A stretch of 64,000 bases of DNA from Bilabrum cf. latius (taxonomy: Eukaryota > Bigyra: Bicosoecida > Bigyra > Bicosoecida), in the NCBI GenBank assembly GCA_965178125.1, contig OZ237765.1:310001-374000 (forward strand). Reading direction: 5' to 3'. Positions 46,134-58,200 of this stretch are shown here, piece by piece. Below the pieces are notes generated by a model that worked only from the letters and a program-made list of their open reading frames with translations, did not search any database and was not told where the DNA came from. The number at the start of each line of letters is the position of its first letter. The stretch's first letter is position 1. The translations under genes were made by a program, and so were the position numbers.

Positions 46134-49100
46134 ATGCCCACCACGAGACTCATCCATCCATCGGTGGTTTTGCTGGGTATTGCTTTGCTACGGCATGCCC
46201 CCGTGGCGTTATCTGGGCCTGTCGTACGTCAGACTGGACCAGTAGGTTATGGCCTTGACAACTACCTCGGTAATGCCGCAGAGGCAGTGTTTGAGTGAGC
46301 AATATTGCCATTGGATCCGAGCCGTAGCATCTAGGCGAACTCGAGTGAAGTCTTGCGTATGAGCTGCAGCGTATCACTTGCAAAGCGCAGGACATCATGT
46401 CAACAGGGATCGAGAGAGGACGGCAGCTATGAAGGGCGGGTCCTTCCAATGTGCACGAGTGATGACAAGCACGGGACCATTGGTCACCCAAAGCTATCTC
46501 GCAAGCCGAGCCATTCTACAGAGATGGACAGCTTCGTGTATTCGACCGTGGATACGGACGGATCAAGCAAGAGCCGCGAGTTCGGGTTCGGACTGGCAGG
46601 CTCGGGCCAGTTCGGGCCCGTCGCAGCCACCGTGTCTGCCTCCCTCGACGTGACGGGGAGCAGCTCACACTCGTCGACCAAGTCCGACAAAGTTGCCGGA
46701 ACCAAGCTGACCGTCAAGACATTTTCTTCGCGAGTAACCACTGAGGGCGGCGGAGCCGTGTGCGAGACGGGGGAGGATGACAAGTAGAGCTGTGTGTCGA
46801 TGTCCACGAGCCTGTTCGACGTGACGAGTGCGTTTGCGGACGCCGTGATGCAGCTGCCCACCCCTAAAGCCGGCGAAGGAGACGAAGACGGTGGCTAGTA
46901 CGCCTCCACGCTGCAGAACTACCTGCCATTCGTGCAATAGTACGGAGACGTGGTGGTGATGGGGGCGGAGTACGGGGCGAGAGAGGCTGTGAGCACGGAA
47001 GTGGGCAGCAGCAGCAGCAAGAGCAGCTCGAAGAAATCAGTGGCGGCGTCCATCGCGGGGACCCGCAAGTACCTCGACAAGATGAGCGTGCCCGCAGGGG
47101 TTAAGGTCACCACCACGTACACCAAGGAGTCGGACAACGCCATCGGGCAGACGATCGACCTGTACATCAAGCAGTCCTACGACACTAGGAAAGGGACCCC
47201 GGGGCATAGCGGGGACGAGGGTGTGGATCTCATCGAGGCGGGGAACAAGGCTGTTCCCAAGGTCGAGGTGAACCTGGGCTTCAGCAGGAGCTCTGAGACA
47301 TCCAGCCAGGCAGCCATGGAGGCGCTAGAGAACAAGCTGACGTACTACGGAGGTGACACCCGCAAGCTGTCTCCGGGCGCCGAGGGCGCGGATCGATCCG
47401 ACTGGCTGAAGAGCATAGAGGAGCAGGCAGTGCCCGTGAGCACGCAGACCGCGCCCATCCTCTCTGCGCTCGCGCTGCGAGTGCCCTGTGTCGCGGGGGA
47501 CCGAACCAAGCCACTGGCCGACGGGAGTCTGACCGGTGAAAGAGATACGCTGGGAGCCAAGTTCGCAACGTCTGAAGCGGCTGGGTTCAAAGACACGAGG
47601 GAGGTAAAGGCCCCTGGCTTGGGGCAGCTCCTTGCTGGCGCGCTGGGGGCGGCGTCTTCTGCCAAGGGCAAGGGTGCCTTCGGTGCCATCACCGACCCCA
47701 AGATGCTGGACCAGCTGGCCGTGCTCACGGAGCGGAGGATGTCGTGCACGGGAGATGCACGGGGGTGTCCGTCCGCTGGTCGTCCCTTCCTAGACTGGGC
47801 CTCCTCCCGTGGGGGCTCGAGCAGCAAGGAGGTGTGGAAGCAGCTGGGCGGGGAGGAGCTCAAGCACGACGCAGAGTACCTGGGGGAACAAGCCGTGGAA
47901 CACGCGCTGCTCACTGGATTCCTGCCGCTGCCCAAGACCGCGGTGCTGGTGGTGCAGTCGGGCTGCTCCCTGGCCGGAGGCACTGAGGGAAAGACTGTGG
48001 CTGTGGCGTACTTCGAGCCGCTGGACCGTTTCGTGGCCATTGTGGTCGGTGGGAAGGTCGCTGCCGGGAATGGAGCCCGGGTGATGGAGCTAGGGGTGGC
48101 GTTTGCCTGCGACTCGGCTCAGTCGCTCGCCCAGGACCGCGTGGTGCTGCACGCAGGAAAGGGCAAGGCAGAACTGCAGTTCCTGCGCGAGGCCTTCGTG
48201 CTTGCAGCTGCGGCCTCTGGGGAGCTCCAGGGCAGGGAAGCCGCCGGAGAGAAAACAGAAGAGAAAGGCGAGTTCATGCCGCTGTTCTTCGGGTAGGGAG
48301 GGGCCCCCGAGGGCATGCAGACTGCCTGGGAAGCGGGCGTTGAGCTCGCCGAGCGAGCCAAGGTGGTGGCCAAGGCAACGATGCTGCTGCAGGACGAGGG
48401 GGGCGCGAAGGCGCCCAGCGTCGAGAAAGCCAAGGAGGAAGTGTTGGATGTGGACCTGGATGACTTGATGCAGCTGGGCGGATCTGCTGTGCCCCGGGCG
48501 CACACGCCCGTCGATGGCCTGCTGCAGATGGTGACTGGGAATGTGCAGAGCAGGAAAGCGAGCGTGCGTGGGTTCGCTCGCCGGGCACTCCACGCGCACG
48601 AGCACGAGCACGAGCACAGGCACAAACATGGCCACACACACGAACACGGACGCAGCCGCGGACAAGGACACGTTGCTTCCAAGTAGTTGCTGGCTGTGCA
48701 TCGAGTCGCTCACCATGGTTCACGTGGACTGGGCAAGGCCAGTGAACAGGCCACCCCGGCTGATCTGGGCGCAGAGGCCATGCGGTTTCGCAGCAGAGCT
48801 GGCGCCTCGCATTCAGCAGACATGTCCGCGGCATCCATGTCTGAGTCTGGCACCCAGTCCGGCTCAGCATCGAGAGCAGGCACGGCGACGAGAGCCATGT
48901 CAGTGGCTCGCGCGACTCACCGCCTGCCCCTGCCCATGCCAAAGGACGAGTGCCTCGTGTAGGTGCTGCTGCATATCCTGACGGGGGAATGGGATGAAGA
49001 TGAAGCAGAGGAGGGGTGCAAGGGCGCCATTGCCGCCGTCAAGTCGCTGTCTGCCGCGCTGGATGACGGTGAGCTGGAGGTGCCGGAGGAGTGGAACCTG

Positions 49101-49559
49101 CAGGCAGGCAAGCAGGAGTGCATTCTTGGAGGGGTAGAGAACGCGCTGCGGCGGCAGGAGCATGCGAGAGCTGCTCTAAAGGAGCTGCCGAAGCTGCAGA
49201 AGCAGCTCAACGCGTATGCTTAGATGCAGCAGGACATCGTAGACGCGATGGCGAAGGGGGGCATGGGTGCAAGCGCAGTGTGCGCCGGGTAGGAAGAGTA
49301 GTCGATCGAGCAGCAGAGGATAGGAGTCCTCTTCGGGTTCACCTTCGGGGGTCGCTCTCCTGTGCCTGGTTTCCCCTGCGAGCAGTAGCTGGTCGCCTCT
49401 AGGTCGCTAGAGCAGCTCAGGAGCTCCGAGCCGGGCACAACACCCAGCGAGGCAGCCAGGATGGAGACGAAGAGGATGTCGGAGAAGGGCTGGAAGAGTA
49501 TCAAGGACAGCGTGGGGAAAACGAAAGCGGCGGAGATCCCTTTCACCATCTAGCCGTGA
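46134..49559 (+). CDS. Secreted MACPF-type protein, partner 2
   Basis: Second member of the head-to-head pair, 1,109 aa. Exon 1 (46134-46294) encodes a signal peptide and GYGLDNYLGNAAEAVF, which fits the start of MACPF domains (G-x-G-Y/L-x(4)-G-N). A 96-nt intron (gtgagc...cgcag) precedes exon 2 (46391-49559). The MACPF signature region at about residues 232-252 reads YLPFVQ-TAG-YGDVVVMGAEYG; the usual T-H after Y-G is replaced by D-V. A Ser-rich membrane-segment-like stretch follows. The C-terminal part has an EHEHEHRHKHGHTHEH run (about 48597-48645) and an acidic helical region. Eleven in-frame TAG: 46785, 46896, 46938, 48294, 48684, 48960, 49221, 49290, 49299, 49386, 49551. The last is two codons before TGA (49557-49559). 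Confidence 0.6.
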
Positions 49560-49819
49560 AGTCGGGTCCGGTCGGATTTAGATTAGATCGGATCGAATGA
49601 GCGCCTCATCGCCCAGCAGGTAGCCGACTCGAAGCTGGGTGCGGCAAGCTTGAACGAGTGCTTTGTTGTTATTTGCTAGTTATTTTTCACAGAGAAGACG
49701 ATTTGCTGTACGTTCCAGTGCATCTTGGAGCGCAGAACAAGCTAAGCAAAAAATTCCTCGGCCAGACCTGCCTGAGGGCTTCCTTGCCCTCGATGCGATC
49801 CAGAAGTCGAGCGGAACTT

Positions 49820-50896
49820 TCAGTGCCCAACCGCCCTAATCGGCCCCGCATCCGCCTTGGACGTTGCCATCCTGGATATAAAGCTGAATTCGTGGTCCCT
49901 TGCGAATTCCTTGAAGGTCTTGAGCTTGGGGAAGGTCGCCATGGCCAGCAGGGCTGGGTCAGTCTCCGTCTCGCCCTTCACGGTGCCATCCCGCAGCAGC
50001 CGAGAGGCTGCCGCAGTCGCCTCCGCGGCGTCACCCTCGCCGTACTTGACCCTGCACCTGCCCATCTCCTCCTCCTCGCTGGCATCTACGGCGGTGATGG
50101 TCTTGTCAACGGCAGCGCCGATGGCAGCGGCAACCTCGGATGGAGACAGCTGCTCTGGCCCCGACAGGTCCACTGCCCGACCGCAAAGGTCCGCGCGATC
50201 AGAAGGGGGGGCCGTGGCGATGGCTGCAAGCACGGCACCCACGTCCCGCGCGTCGATCCAGCCGATTTTCGTGTCTTTGCCCAGAGCCGTGGGCAGCACG
50301 CCGGCGGCCTGCACGGCCCCCGACACGCCGAGCAGGTTCTGCATGAACAGCTGGGGCCGCACGCTCACCCAGTCAGTGCACTTGCTGGACTTTAAGTGCT
50401 CCTCTACGGCAGCATGCCCGTGGAAGTATGTCCCTTTGAGGGACTCCTCGTCCATGAGCGGCCCGTACCCAGACACCTTCACCATCACGGCGTCGTCTCT
50501 CTGCGCAATAACCTTGTCCACGACTGCGGTCTCCAGTTCGGCTTGGTCTACGCCAGATTTATTGCCGCACGTAAGAATGCAATGCGTAGCACCTTCGCAC
50601 GCGCTTTCCAGGCTGGCTGGATCGCTCATGTCCCCCTTGACGATGATCGCAGAACGGAGCTCTTTTTGCGCCTTCTTCGCAGCTGCTGAGTCTGGGTTGC
50701 GGGTAAGGATGCGAATTTCATCTGATCCCCTGCAGAGGTCCTCCAACGCTACCGCTGCACCACTTCCGACCGCACCAAGTCCCCCAGTCACCAGGAAGAC
50801 TCTTGGGTCGCTGCCACCCAATCCAACAGACAGCGATAGTCCCCTCGACAGCGACAACCCCCGGGGTGGCAGCTTAATATCACTAACAGCTGCCAT
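49820..50896 (-). CDS. NAD(P)-binding Rossmann protein (atypical SDR, NmrA-like)
   Basis: Predicted dehydrogenase or redox sensor of the atypical short-chain dehydrogenase class, 358 aa, single exon, TGA at 49820-49822. The N-terminal dinucleotide motif is VFLVTGGLGAVGSGAAVAL (G-x-x-G-x-x-G, near residue 40). It is followed by RILTRNPDS, the position that usually sets NADP preference, and by IIVKGDMSD. VKVSGYGP and DWVSVRPQLFMQNLL correspond to the catalytic-region strands of NmrA-like proteins. The first 30 residues are Ser/Leu/Gly-rich and could be an organelle targeting peptide. It contains no in-frame TAG, unlike most neighbours. Convergent with the MACPF gene and divergent from the TPR gene (164 bp). 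Confidence 0.8.
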   Translation of the reverse strand: MAAVSDIKLPPRGLSLSRGLSLSVGLGGSDPRVFLVTGGLGAVGSGAAVALEDLCRGSDEIRILTRNPDSAAAKKAQKELRSAIIVKGDMSDPASLESACEGATHCILTCGNKSGVDQAELETAVVDKVIAQRDDAVMVKVSGYGPLMDEESLKGTYFHGHAAVEEHLKSSKCTDWVSVRPQLFMQNLLGVSGAVQAAGVLPTALGKDTKIGWIDARDVGAVLAAIATAPPSDRADLCGRAVDLSGPEQLSPSEVAAAIGAAVDKTITAVDASEEEEMGRCRVKYGEGDAAEATAAASRLLRDGTVKGETETDPALLAMATFPKLKTFKEFARDHEFSFISRMATSKADAGPIRAVGH

Positions 50897-51060
50897 TCAA
50901 ACGACAGCACAAGCTAGATTTAGTCTGAGTTGCCTTGGGAATGCCCTACGATCTTCACCCTGCTGGATCGGTTTCGCCACTCGTCACTTTTTTTTATCGC
51001 AATACGGCCGTAACCATAAATTGCTATTTCAGTTGACAGTTGAACTGATTGGAATTGCCA

Positions 51061-54000
51061 ATGTCATCGAGTGACCTACATAGATAGTACAGAGAGGCTC
51101 TCGACTTTATTCGGTCGCAGATCCCGGCAGAATCTGACGATGTTAGCATTGCAGTGCCCAGTGGCTGCAGACCTGCGCGTCCATGTGCAAGCGTGTTAAC
51201 GCACATCCTCCCTCATACGTCTTCATCCTGTATTAAATGTATTGCAGGGACGGCGTATTCAGAAGCAGATCATTGAAAGGCTTGAATCCGAGTGGGACAA
51301 GCCACGCGTAGCGGCTTGGCAATTTGGAACCTAGCAGAGCTTCTCTGGGGATCGAGCGCGGCGGGCCCTCTTCTACCCCGCTGCTGAGGATGCACCAGCC
51401 ATTGTGGCTCTGCTATGCCCGCTTCACGAATCAATGCCGAAAGACCATGAAATCGTGAGACACAGTCCAACGGATTCGAACTTGCAAGTCACCACGGCAT
51501 GGTTGCGGCCAGTACACCGAAACTGTGATGCATGACATTTCCAATGCGCATCGCAGCGGAAGCTCCAAGCCTCGGTGCTAGCCGTGACGTACCTTCGCCA
51601 CACCAACCCAGCCCGGCCCTGGGAGACCGCAGCGAACCTGGTGCTCGCCGGCGGATTCGAGGCACTTGCGGGCCACGTAGCCTCCCCCGATCCTGTCATC
51701 CGGTCCCAGGCTCTTGCCACCATGGTGGCACTGACGGCCCACCCTGGGTTCGACTGGTTTGCCCCCGCGGTGGGCCCCAGGGACAGAGCACTGCACGCCG
51801 CCCTGCTGGCCCTGGCACCCCCACGCAGCCTGTTTGTGGTCCGACTGGCCTTCGACAACTTCGAGCCGGTGTTCCCTGGGTCCAGTCTCCTCGCCCTGCA
51901 GCTCCTCGCCTTTTGGTTGTCCTGGGCCCGCCGGCTCTACTCCACCGGTGGAGTGCTCCGGCTGTCGAAGGCAGTCCTGGACCGGCTCCGCGAGTGGGCT
52001 GAGGATCCTGATGAGGGAGAGAGAGGGAGGGGGGCAGGTGAGGGAGCGGGCGATCCCGCGCTGCAGCGATCGGAGCAGGAAAGGGACCTGGCGAAGCGGC
52101 TGGTGGAGGACTTTGGGCGATTCGGGGCCGCAGAGGAGCACGGGGGTGGCGAGACAGGCACAGGGGGCGACACCGCGGCGGTGCAGGGCGTGGTGGGGGG
52201 CAGTTAGGAGGGGCAGGCCAGTTGCATTGAGGAGGTTCCGCTGGTAGTGCGCGGCGCCCTCACCACGGCGGAAACGAACAAGGACGCCGCCAACCAGCAG
52301 TACGCGCGAGGTTACAACCGGCTGGCGGAGAGAGGATACACGGATGCCATCGCAGCTCTGGCACAGTGCCGAGCCGCGGCAAGCAAAGAACCAGGTGAGG
52401 GGGACAATGCCAAGTCGGGGGCATCCACTGGATCACAAGAGCAGGACAGGCAGCGACAGCAGGAGCTGGCCCCCAGCGTCGGCCCCGCCCTCGCCACGCT
52501 GCACAGCAACAGAGCCGCCGCTCGCCTCAAGATGGCGAGCGAGGCACCCGCGGGTGACCTCGAGGATCTGAGCCAGGGAACAAGCGGAGATGCTGGTGGT
52601 GTCAGTGGGCTGGTGTCCAGGTGGTCCTGGCTGTGGGAGTCGGACCCAGCGAGCGGGGCGGGCGGGCCGCAGCGTGGAAGTGGCGGTGTAGGATCACCAT
52701 GCGGTGCAGGGGGGGAAAGGCCCGGGAGGGGGTACCTGAAGATGAACGAAATGGCGCTGAGGGCCGTGCTGGAGGACAGAAAATGGGGTGATAGCAAGGG
52801 AACGAGCGCAGGCAAGGGGCCAGGGTTCGGGCTGGGCGGGCTGCTGATGGGTGCCCACACTGGTGAGGTGGGGGAAGGCAGTGCCGGGGATTTTGCCGTG
52901 GCTGGAGTTGACGTGGACGGGCAAGCGCTGCCTCCTCTGGTGGATCGCGAGACTGAGCCCCACTGTGCAGATGATTTCGACGTCGTGGCCGAGCCCAAAA
53001 AGCAAGCGGGTGCCGATGGGGAGGACCACACAGTGGATCCAGAGACAGGAAAGAAGGGGGCAGAGGGGCGGGACAAGCTGAAGGGGGAACCCGAGTGCAG
53101 GCGGCTGAAACCGAGGGCCGCTGAGCGGGAGACGAAGCGAGGAGACCACCGCAATGCGCTGCAGCTCGTCTTGCTGACCCTGTTTGACTGCGCCCGCACC
53201 CTGGCGCTGGAGCCGGGGCACTGCAAGGCGCTGCACCGCCGAGCCAGGGCGCTCGCGCTAGTACCCGGCCTGGAGGACGCAGCAGTCAGCGCCGCGGAGG
53301 CCTCGCTAGCTGCTGTGCGGGAGTCGCTGGCCCGCGGCGAGCTGGAGGAGGGCAAGGGTCGAGAGATGGAGAGGGACGGTGAGGTTTTGGCTCGGCGCAT
53401 GAGGTCCAGGGCGGAAGATAGGAAGGACGCGATGGCCGCCGAAGGAGTTGGTGGTGCAGGCGCTGTCGCAGATAGGGATGGGGTTGGCGCGAGGGAGGTA
53501 GGATGGTCCGGTGGTGGATTGGAGGCGGGGCTGGCGGGTGGTGTGCTGGCTGCTCTCTTGCGGCGAGAAGACTTTGGCGGCAGCGGAGTTGGTATCGGTG
53601 CAGGGCTGGAAGAGGCCGAGAGAAGGCTGCAACACAGGGGGTTGGGACATCAGGTGGAAGGCAGTGGGGCTGCACCACCCGAGCGAATGGCTGCTGCCTA
53701 GTCTAGCAGCGGTGCAGCAGCACTCGGTGCAGCGGGTGCGGGGGCTGAGTTTCAGTATGGGCAGGGCGCAGCTGCTGGCGTGGATGTGAGGGGAGGAGCG
53801 AGTGGGGTGGAAGCTCTGCTTGCAGAGGCTGGCAGGCTGAACAGGGGCACGGGAGCGTCGACTGGTGGTGCAGGTGAACATGGCGGGGGCGCTGCGAGTG
53901 GCATGGGCAAGCCGAAGGGGCCAGGAAAGTAGACAAAGAAGAAGAAGAAGGCCAGCATGTCAGCGGAGCAAGCACTCCTTGGGGCGATGGGGACTAGCAC

Positions 54001-54088
54001 AAGCAAGAGCAAGAAGAGCAAAGGCAAGGCCAAAGGCAAGGGCAAGAAATCGGATGGTGTCTTGATTGCTGGCCTTGGCATGATGTGA
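51061..54088 (+). CDS. TPR-repeat protein with armadillo-like N-terminal region
   Basis: Possible co-chaperone or scaffold. Exon 1 starts at the ATG at 51061; its donor is ambiguous (51143 or about 51195). Exon 2 is 51248-51454 (acceptor attgcag) and exon 3 is 51557-54088 (acceptor atcgcag), ending TGA. Exon 2 into 3 gives LESEWDKPRVAAWQFGT, then RKLQASVLAVTYLRHTNP and an alpha-helical, repeat-like region. TPR-like units follow: NQQYARGYNRLAERGYTDAI, LATLHSNRAAARLKM and, after a long Gly/Ser/Asp linker, LALEPGHCKALHRRARALAL. The end is Lys-rich (TKKKKKA, KSKKSKGKAKGKGKK). Five in-frame TAG (51085, 51332, 52205, 53699, 53930); 51332 sits in GT-TAG-QSF. Exact family not recognised. Confidence 0.65.
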
Positions 54089-54197
54089 CCATCTCGCGGA
54101 TACCCATGATTCGTAATCAGGATTGCCCCAAGCAACTGCATTTAGAATGCGTGCAGAGATAGGTGTTTAATGAAAGGAAACTTTAATGGGGTGGGAT

Positions 54198-55043
54198 TTA
54201 CCGACCCGACCCAGCCGTCTTCCTGCCCCGCTTGGGAGGCCCCGCCTTAACAAACACAAGTCCCTGGCTGCCGGCCGACCGCCCCGGCCTGCCCGCTGGT
54301 GCTCTCCTCTCGGCCCAGCCCATCCGCAGGAGGAGATCCATGGCCCCGCTGGCCTGCGACAGCGTCATTCTAGTCTTAATCAGCCCGGCCCCCTGCCCCT
54401 CCTCCTCCCCCGCCATGAGCTGCATGGCCTCCCTCGCCCCCGACAGCGACATGCCCGCCTCGCCCGCCTCTGACACCAGGGACCGCAGCCTCCGCAGTAC
54501 CTGCAAACAGGCGGATTTGCGGTACTTGGCAGGCAGCCTTGCCAGAAGCTCCTCGTCGTTGCGCCGCTTTTGGCGCTTCGAAGCCCCCAGCCGAGCCGTG
54601 CGCCGCATTGTGTCTGAAGATGGAGCATCGGGCTCCGTTGCGCGAGAGCGCGACCGGGCTCCTGCTGCCCGGTGCGCACTTGCTGCAGAACTAGCTCGAG
54701 TGGGGACACCTCCGGCGCGCGCTGGTCTACTCGATCCCCCCGTTGCCGGAATTCTGGGGGCAGCCACAGCCCGCAGCCTGGTACCAGTTTTGGCTGACTG
54801 CCCCCGTTTACCCGCCCTTAACTTGTCCGCCTTACGCTGTGTAAACACAGATGCTGGCGCAAGGCATTGGTTTTGAACCCGCAGCGCATTATGCAACGAT
54901 GCGATCCCGTCAGTTGCACCAACGGCTGCCGGGAGCGTCGTCTCGATCTCTCGCAGCGTGCTATCGACAAGACGGCATTGGTCCAGCAGCTCTTTCATGG
55001 ACTCCATAATCCCAACAGCAAGCTATGCATGCTCGGCTTCCAT
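54198..55043 (-). CDS. Hypothetical protein, basic centre with helical ends
   Basis: Single frame of 281 aa from the ATG at 55041-55043 to TAA at 54198-54200, with one TAG (55023-55025) six codons after the start. The first 60 residues form a likely amphipathic helix pair (MESMKELLDQCRLVDSTLRE). A basic Ala/Arg/Ser-rich middle follows, then a helical domain (RLPAKYRKSACLQVLRRL, and ASGAMDLLLRMGWAERR) and an R/G/K-rich tail. The layout, a coil plus a winged-helix-like end, resembles some kinetochore or chromatin proteins, but I recognise no family. The frame extends upstream to a TGA, so an additional 5' exon is possible. Confidence 0.5.
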
Positions 55044-55221
55044 GGAAAGGCGGCTAGGCAGTGTATGCCCGGCACGAAGCTCGACATGCTTCTTTTCAAA
55101 TCTTGGAAACCGTGTACTTTCGGTATAATACAGAGTAATTGAAGGCTTCAACTGAACTCAGATACATCCACCTGTAGGGGTATTTCTGCGATAATCGATC
55201 CTTGTAGTATCTTATTCATAC

Positions 55222-58200
55222 ATGTCAGCTCCGGTTCCGAAGCTCTCAAACCTAGCGTCACTCGCTGTGAAGGCAAGTGGCCCCTAGGACGATGATGCTC
55301 AAGCAACGGCCACAGCGGCAGTGTTTGCGCTTCGCGAAGAGTTGTTCGAGCACGGACTGCTGTTGCCCACTCCGCATAGTGGTCCACATCCATCCATTGA
55401 TAGCTTGCTGAAGGTGGTACCCAGGATTTGTGCCAACAAACGACTTGACCTTACAAGCTGGCGTACCACTGCAAAGGAGGTGCTGAATTGGGATGTTGCT
55501 TTGGCAAATCAGTGAGGATCATGTTTCAGTGAATGTTGCTGCTGCTCGCTGTACCTGACGGAGTTTCAACTGCGCCCGCGGTTTTCGGCGGATGCGCTGG
55601 TCCATTCCTACCACAAAGAGCGGTTGCTGCTTGCTGATTGTTCTAGCTTGGGCCACTGGGCGCCATCACGTACCGAGTGTACTCGTATAAACTCCTGGAT
55701 CTTTGTTCGCAGGTGCGCCACGCTGTTTCGAGCCCTCGTCCTGACGACATCTGCGGGCCCAGCCATCCTGGCGGATGCAGGCATCGACTCGGCGACTGGC
55801 GCCTCGGAGGAAGTGCTCCCATCCCTGCCGTTCGCCCTGTTCCTTGCAGTGCAGGGCTTCCAGCGGCCCCTCAGGAGGAGCCCGTCCACGGACCCAGACG
55901 TGTTGGACATGGACTGGCCCTCTGTCGAGCAGCTCGCCACGGCCACCGCCACCTCCTCTCCGCTGGGAGGTGCTGCTGGGGCTGCCATGAGGATGCCCAT
56001 GTCCCCTGCGGCAAGGGGGGCGCAGTCCCCGGCCGCTCGGGCCGTGGCTGCAGCAGACGCATCGGCCCTGGGCAGGAGCCCAGGGTCCAGCCCGGGCATG
56101 GGCGTCCGCGGGCCCGTGGGGTCCGCCCCGGACGGCCGTGCCTCAGGGCGTGCTGCCTCGACTGCGCTGCGAGCCGCCGAGGTGCAGGCGAGGAGGCAGT
56201 GGGCGAGGCGGTGCCTGGCACCCATGCTGGATGCCGTGGCAAGAGCCGCCAGCAGCAGCAGCAGCAGCGGCGGAAGCTCGTCGTCGGGCGGCCCTTCCTC
56301 ACTGGCGGTGGCCCTGTCCGCCGTGGCTCTCGCGGGGGCGGGCCGAGGCGGGACCGGTGCGCAGGGTGTGTCTCACGGGTCGGCCGGCGGGGAGACTGCA
56401 GGTATCCACCGCCGATCGAGCCCCGATTCCTCTCCGTTGCCCAGCCCTAGGAGCCCCGATTCCACAGGGCGATCCGGGGCGGCAGGTGGGGCGAGCCCAG
56501 ACCCGCGAGCCGGCTCCACGGGCGGCAGGCACGGCAGGTCCCACGCTGCCACCATCCAGGAGGCGCTTGACTCTGTCGGGGGAACAGTGGGTGCGGGTTC
56601 CTCGGCCGCAGGGGGCTCCCCCACGTCTGCTGTTCCCTCAGTTGTAGTACCGGAGGACAGCATGGCTGCCCGCGTGGTGCGTCGGCTGACCACCCTGGGC
56701 GAGGAGGCCAGCGCGCCCGCGGCTGCCATCGCGGTAGGTGCGCCACCGTCCCCGCGGCACCCCGCCGCCGCGCTGCTCTCTCGGGCGCTGCCCCACCCCA
56801 CAGCCGAGAGAGCAGTGGCGCAGGCCATCAGAGGAGGAGGGGCGGGCGCCCTCAAGAGAAGGGGCTCGCTGGGGCAGCTGGGCTCTCCCATGGCGGGGCA
56901 GCCCCCGAGGTCCCCCCGCAGGTCCAGTTCAACGGACGGAGAGGAGAGCAGCGGGGAGGGCCAGGAGCCGTTGGCCTCCTCTGGTTCCAGCGGGACAGGG
57001 ACGGGGACTGTGGTGGGGTCGTCAGGGGCTCCCAGCGGGCCCCCGCCGCAGTCCCCGTCGCCTAGGCTCAAGCAGCGCCGGCTCTCTGGAGAGGGCGGGT
57101 CTGGCGGCTTCCGCGGCATGAGCGGCGAGGACGCTGTGTCGGTGTCGGTGGCCCCCTTGCTGGTGGTGTCCGGCGTGCTGAGGAACACAGTGGTGCACGA
57201 GTCGGCACCTCCAGAGTGGGCGCTAACGGCCGCCAAGGCGGGTGGTGGGGGCGCGGGCGGGGAGGGTCCCCACGGCCTCTCGCTGCCATCAGTGCACGTG
57301 GACGGGTGCCAAGACGCATTCGTGTACATCTTGCGGCCCGTGCGGCACGTGGCGTTCAGAGCCTGCTCGAGGACCCATCTGGTCGTGGCTGCAGCGGCAG
57401 GGGCAGTCACCGTAGACCTGTGCGAGCAGTGCAGGGTGGTGACTGCCTGCCAGGCCCTGCGGGTCACCAACTGCGCCGACCTCGAGGCCGCGGTATACGT
57501 GAGGAGCCCTCCCGCGGTATTCGGGGACTGCAGGGCCATTCGGTTCGCGCCGCACGCAGCGCCGTTCCCACTCCTGGCCGCGCACATGCGGGCGGCGGGT
57601 CTGATGCCCCGGAGCCAGGCATCCGCGCCGGATGCGGGCTGCTGGGACCGCGCCGTGGACATGTCATACAGAGCGAGGGCATCCGCCAGGGCTTCCGCGT
57701 CGAGCGGGGCCGGTGCGTCGTCCGGCAGCGGTGCCGAGGTGGCTTCGTCTGCCTCCGTGTCACAGGTGCCTCCCGCCAAGTTTTCGTTCATGGTAGTTCC
57801 CACCGCATCCGACTAGTCCAGCGGCAGCCAGGGGGGTGGCTTTAGGCTCAGTGGCAGGGGGTCAGGCGATAGGGATGGGGATGGTGCCGGCGAGGGGAAA
57901 GAAGACGGCGACTCTCCCTCCTCCAGCAAGGGCAAGAGTCGGCTGTCGAGGAAAAGGAGTCTTCTTAGCGGTGGATTCTAGGAGGAGGGCGGGGCCGTTC
58001 CGCTGCCGAGCGACTACAGAGATGCGATGAAGGCGAGGCTGAGGCAGGTGAGAGAAGTTCGGCGGGAGATTCGAGATGCCGGGCTGGACCAGGACCAGCA
58101 GGGGACGCTGCAGGGTGCTATCCAGGCCCACTTCCGGGAGTGGTTGCTGAGCTCGGGGCGGCTGCGCCAGGTGAGCGACTTAGTGAGGATCTTCGGGGGG

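Noticed and set aside
52312-53400. Minus-strand open frame opposite the TPR gene
   Set aside because: A Ser/Pro/Ala-rich shadow without motifs; the plus strand carries the TPR units and splice-joined exons.
55512-55529. In-frame TGA in TBCCD1 as UGA read-through, or an 18-nt mini-intron ending in TTTCAG
   Set aside because: A 201-nt intron (55512-55712) with the window's usual donor and GTTCGCAG acceptor removes the TGA and restores the family's conserved helix.
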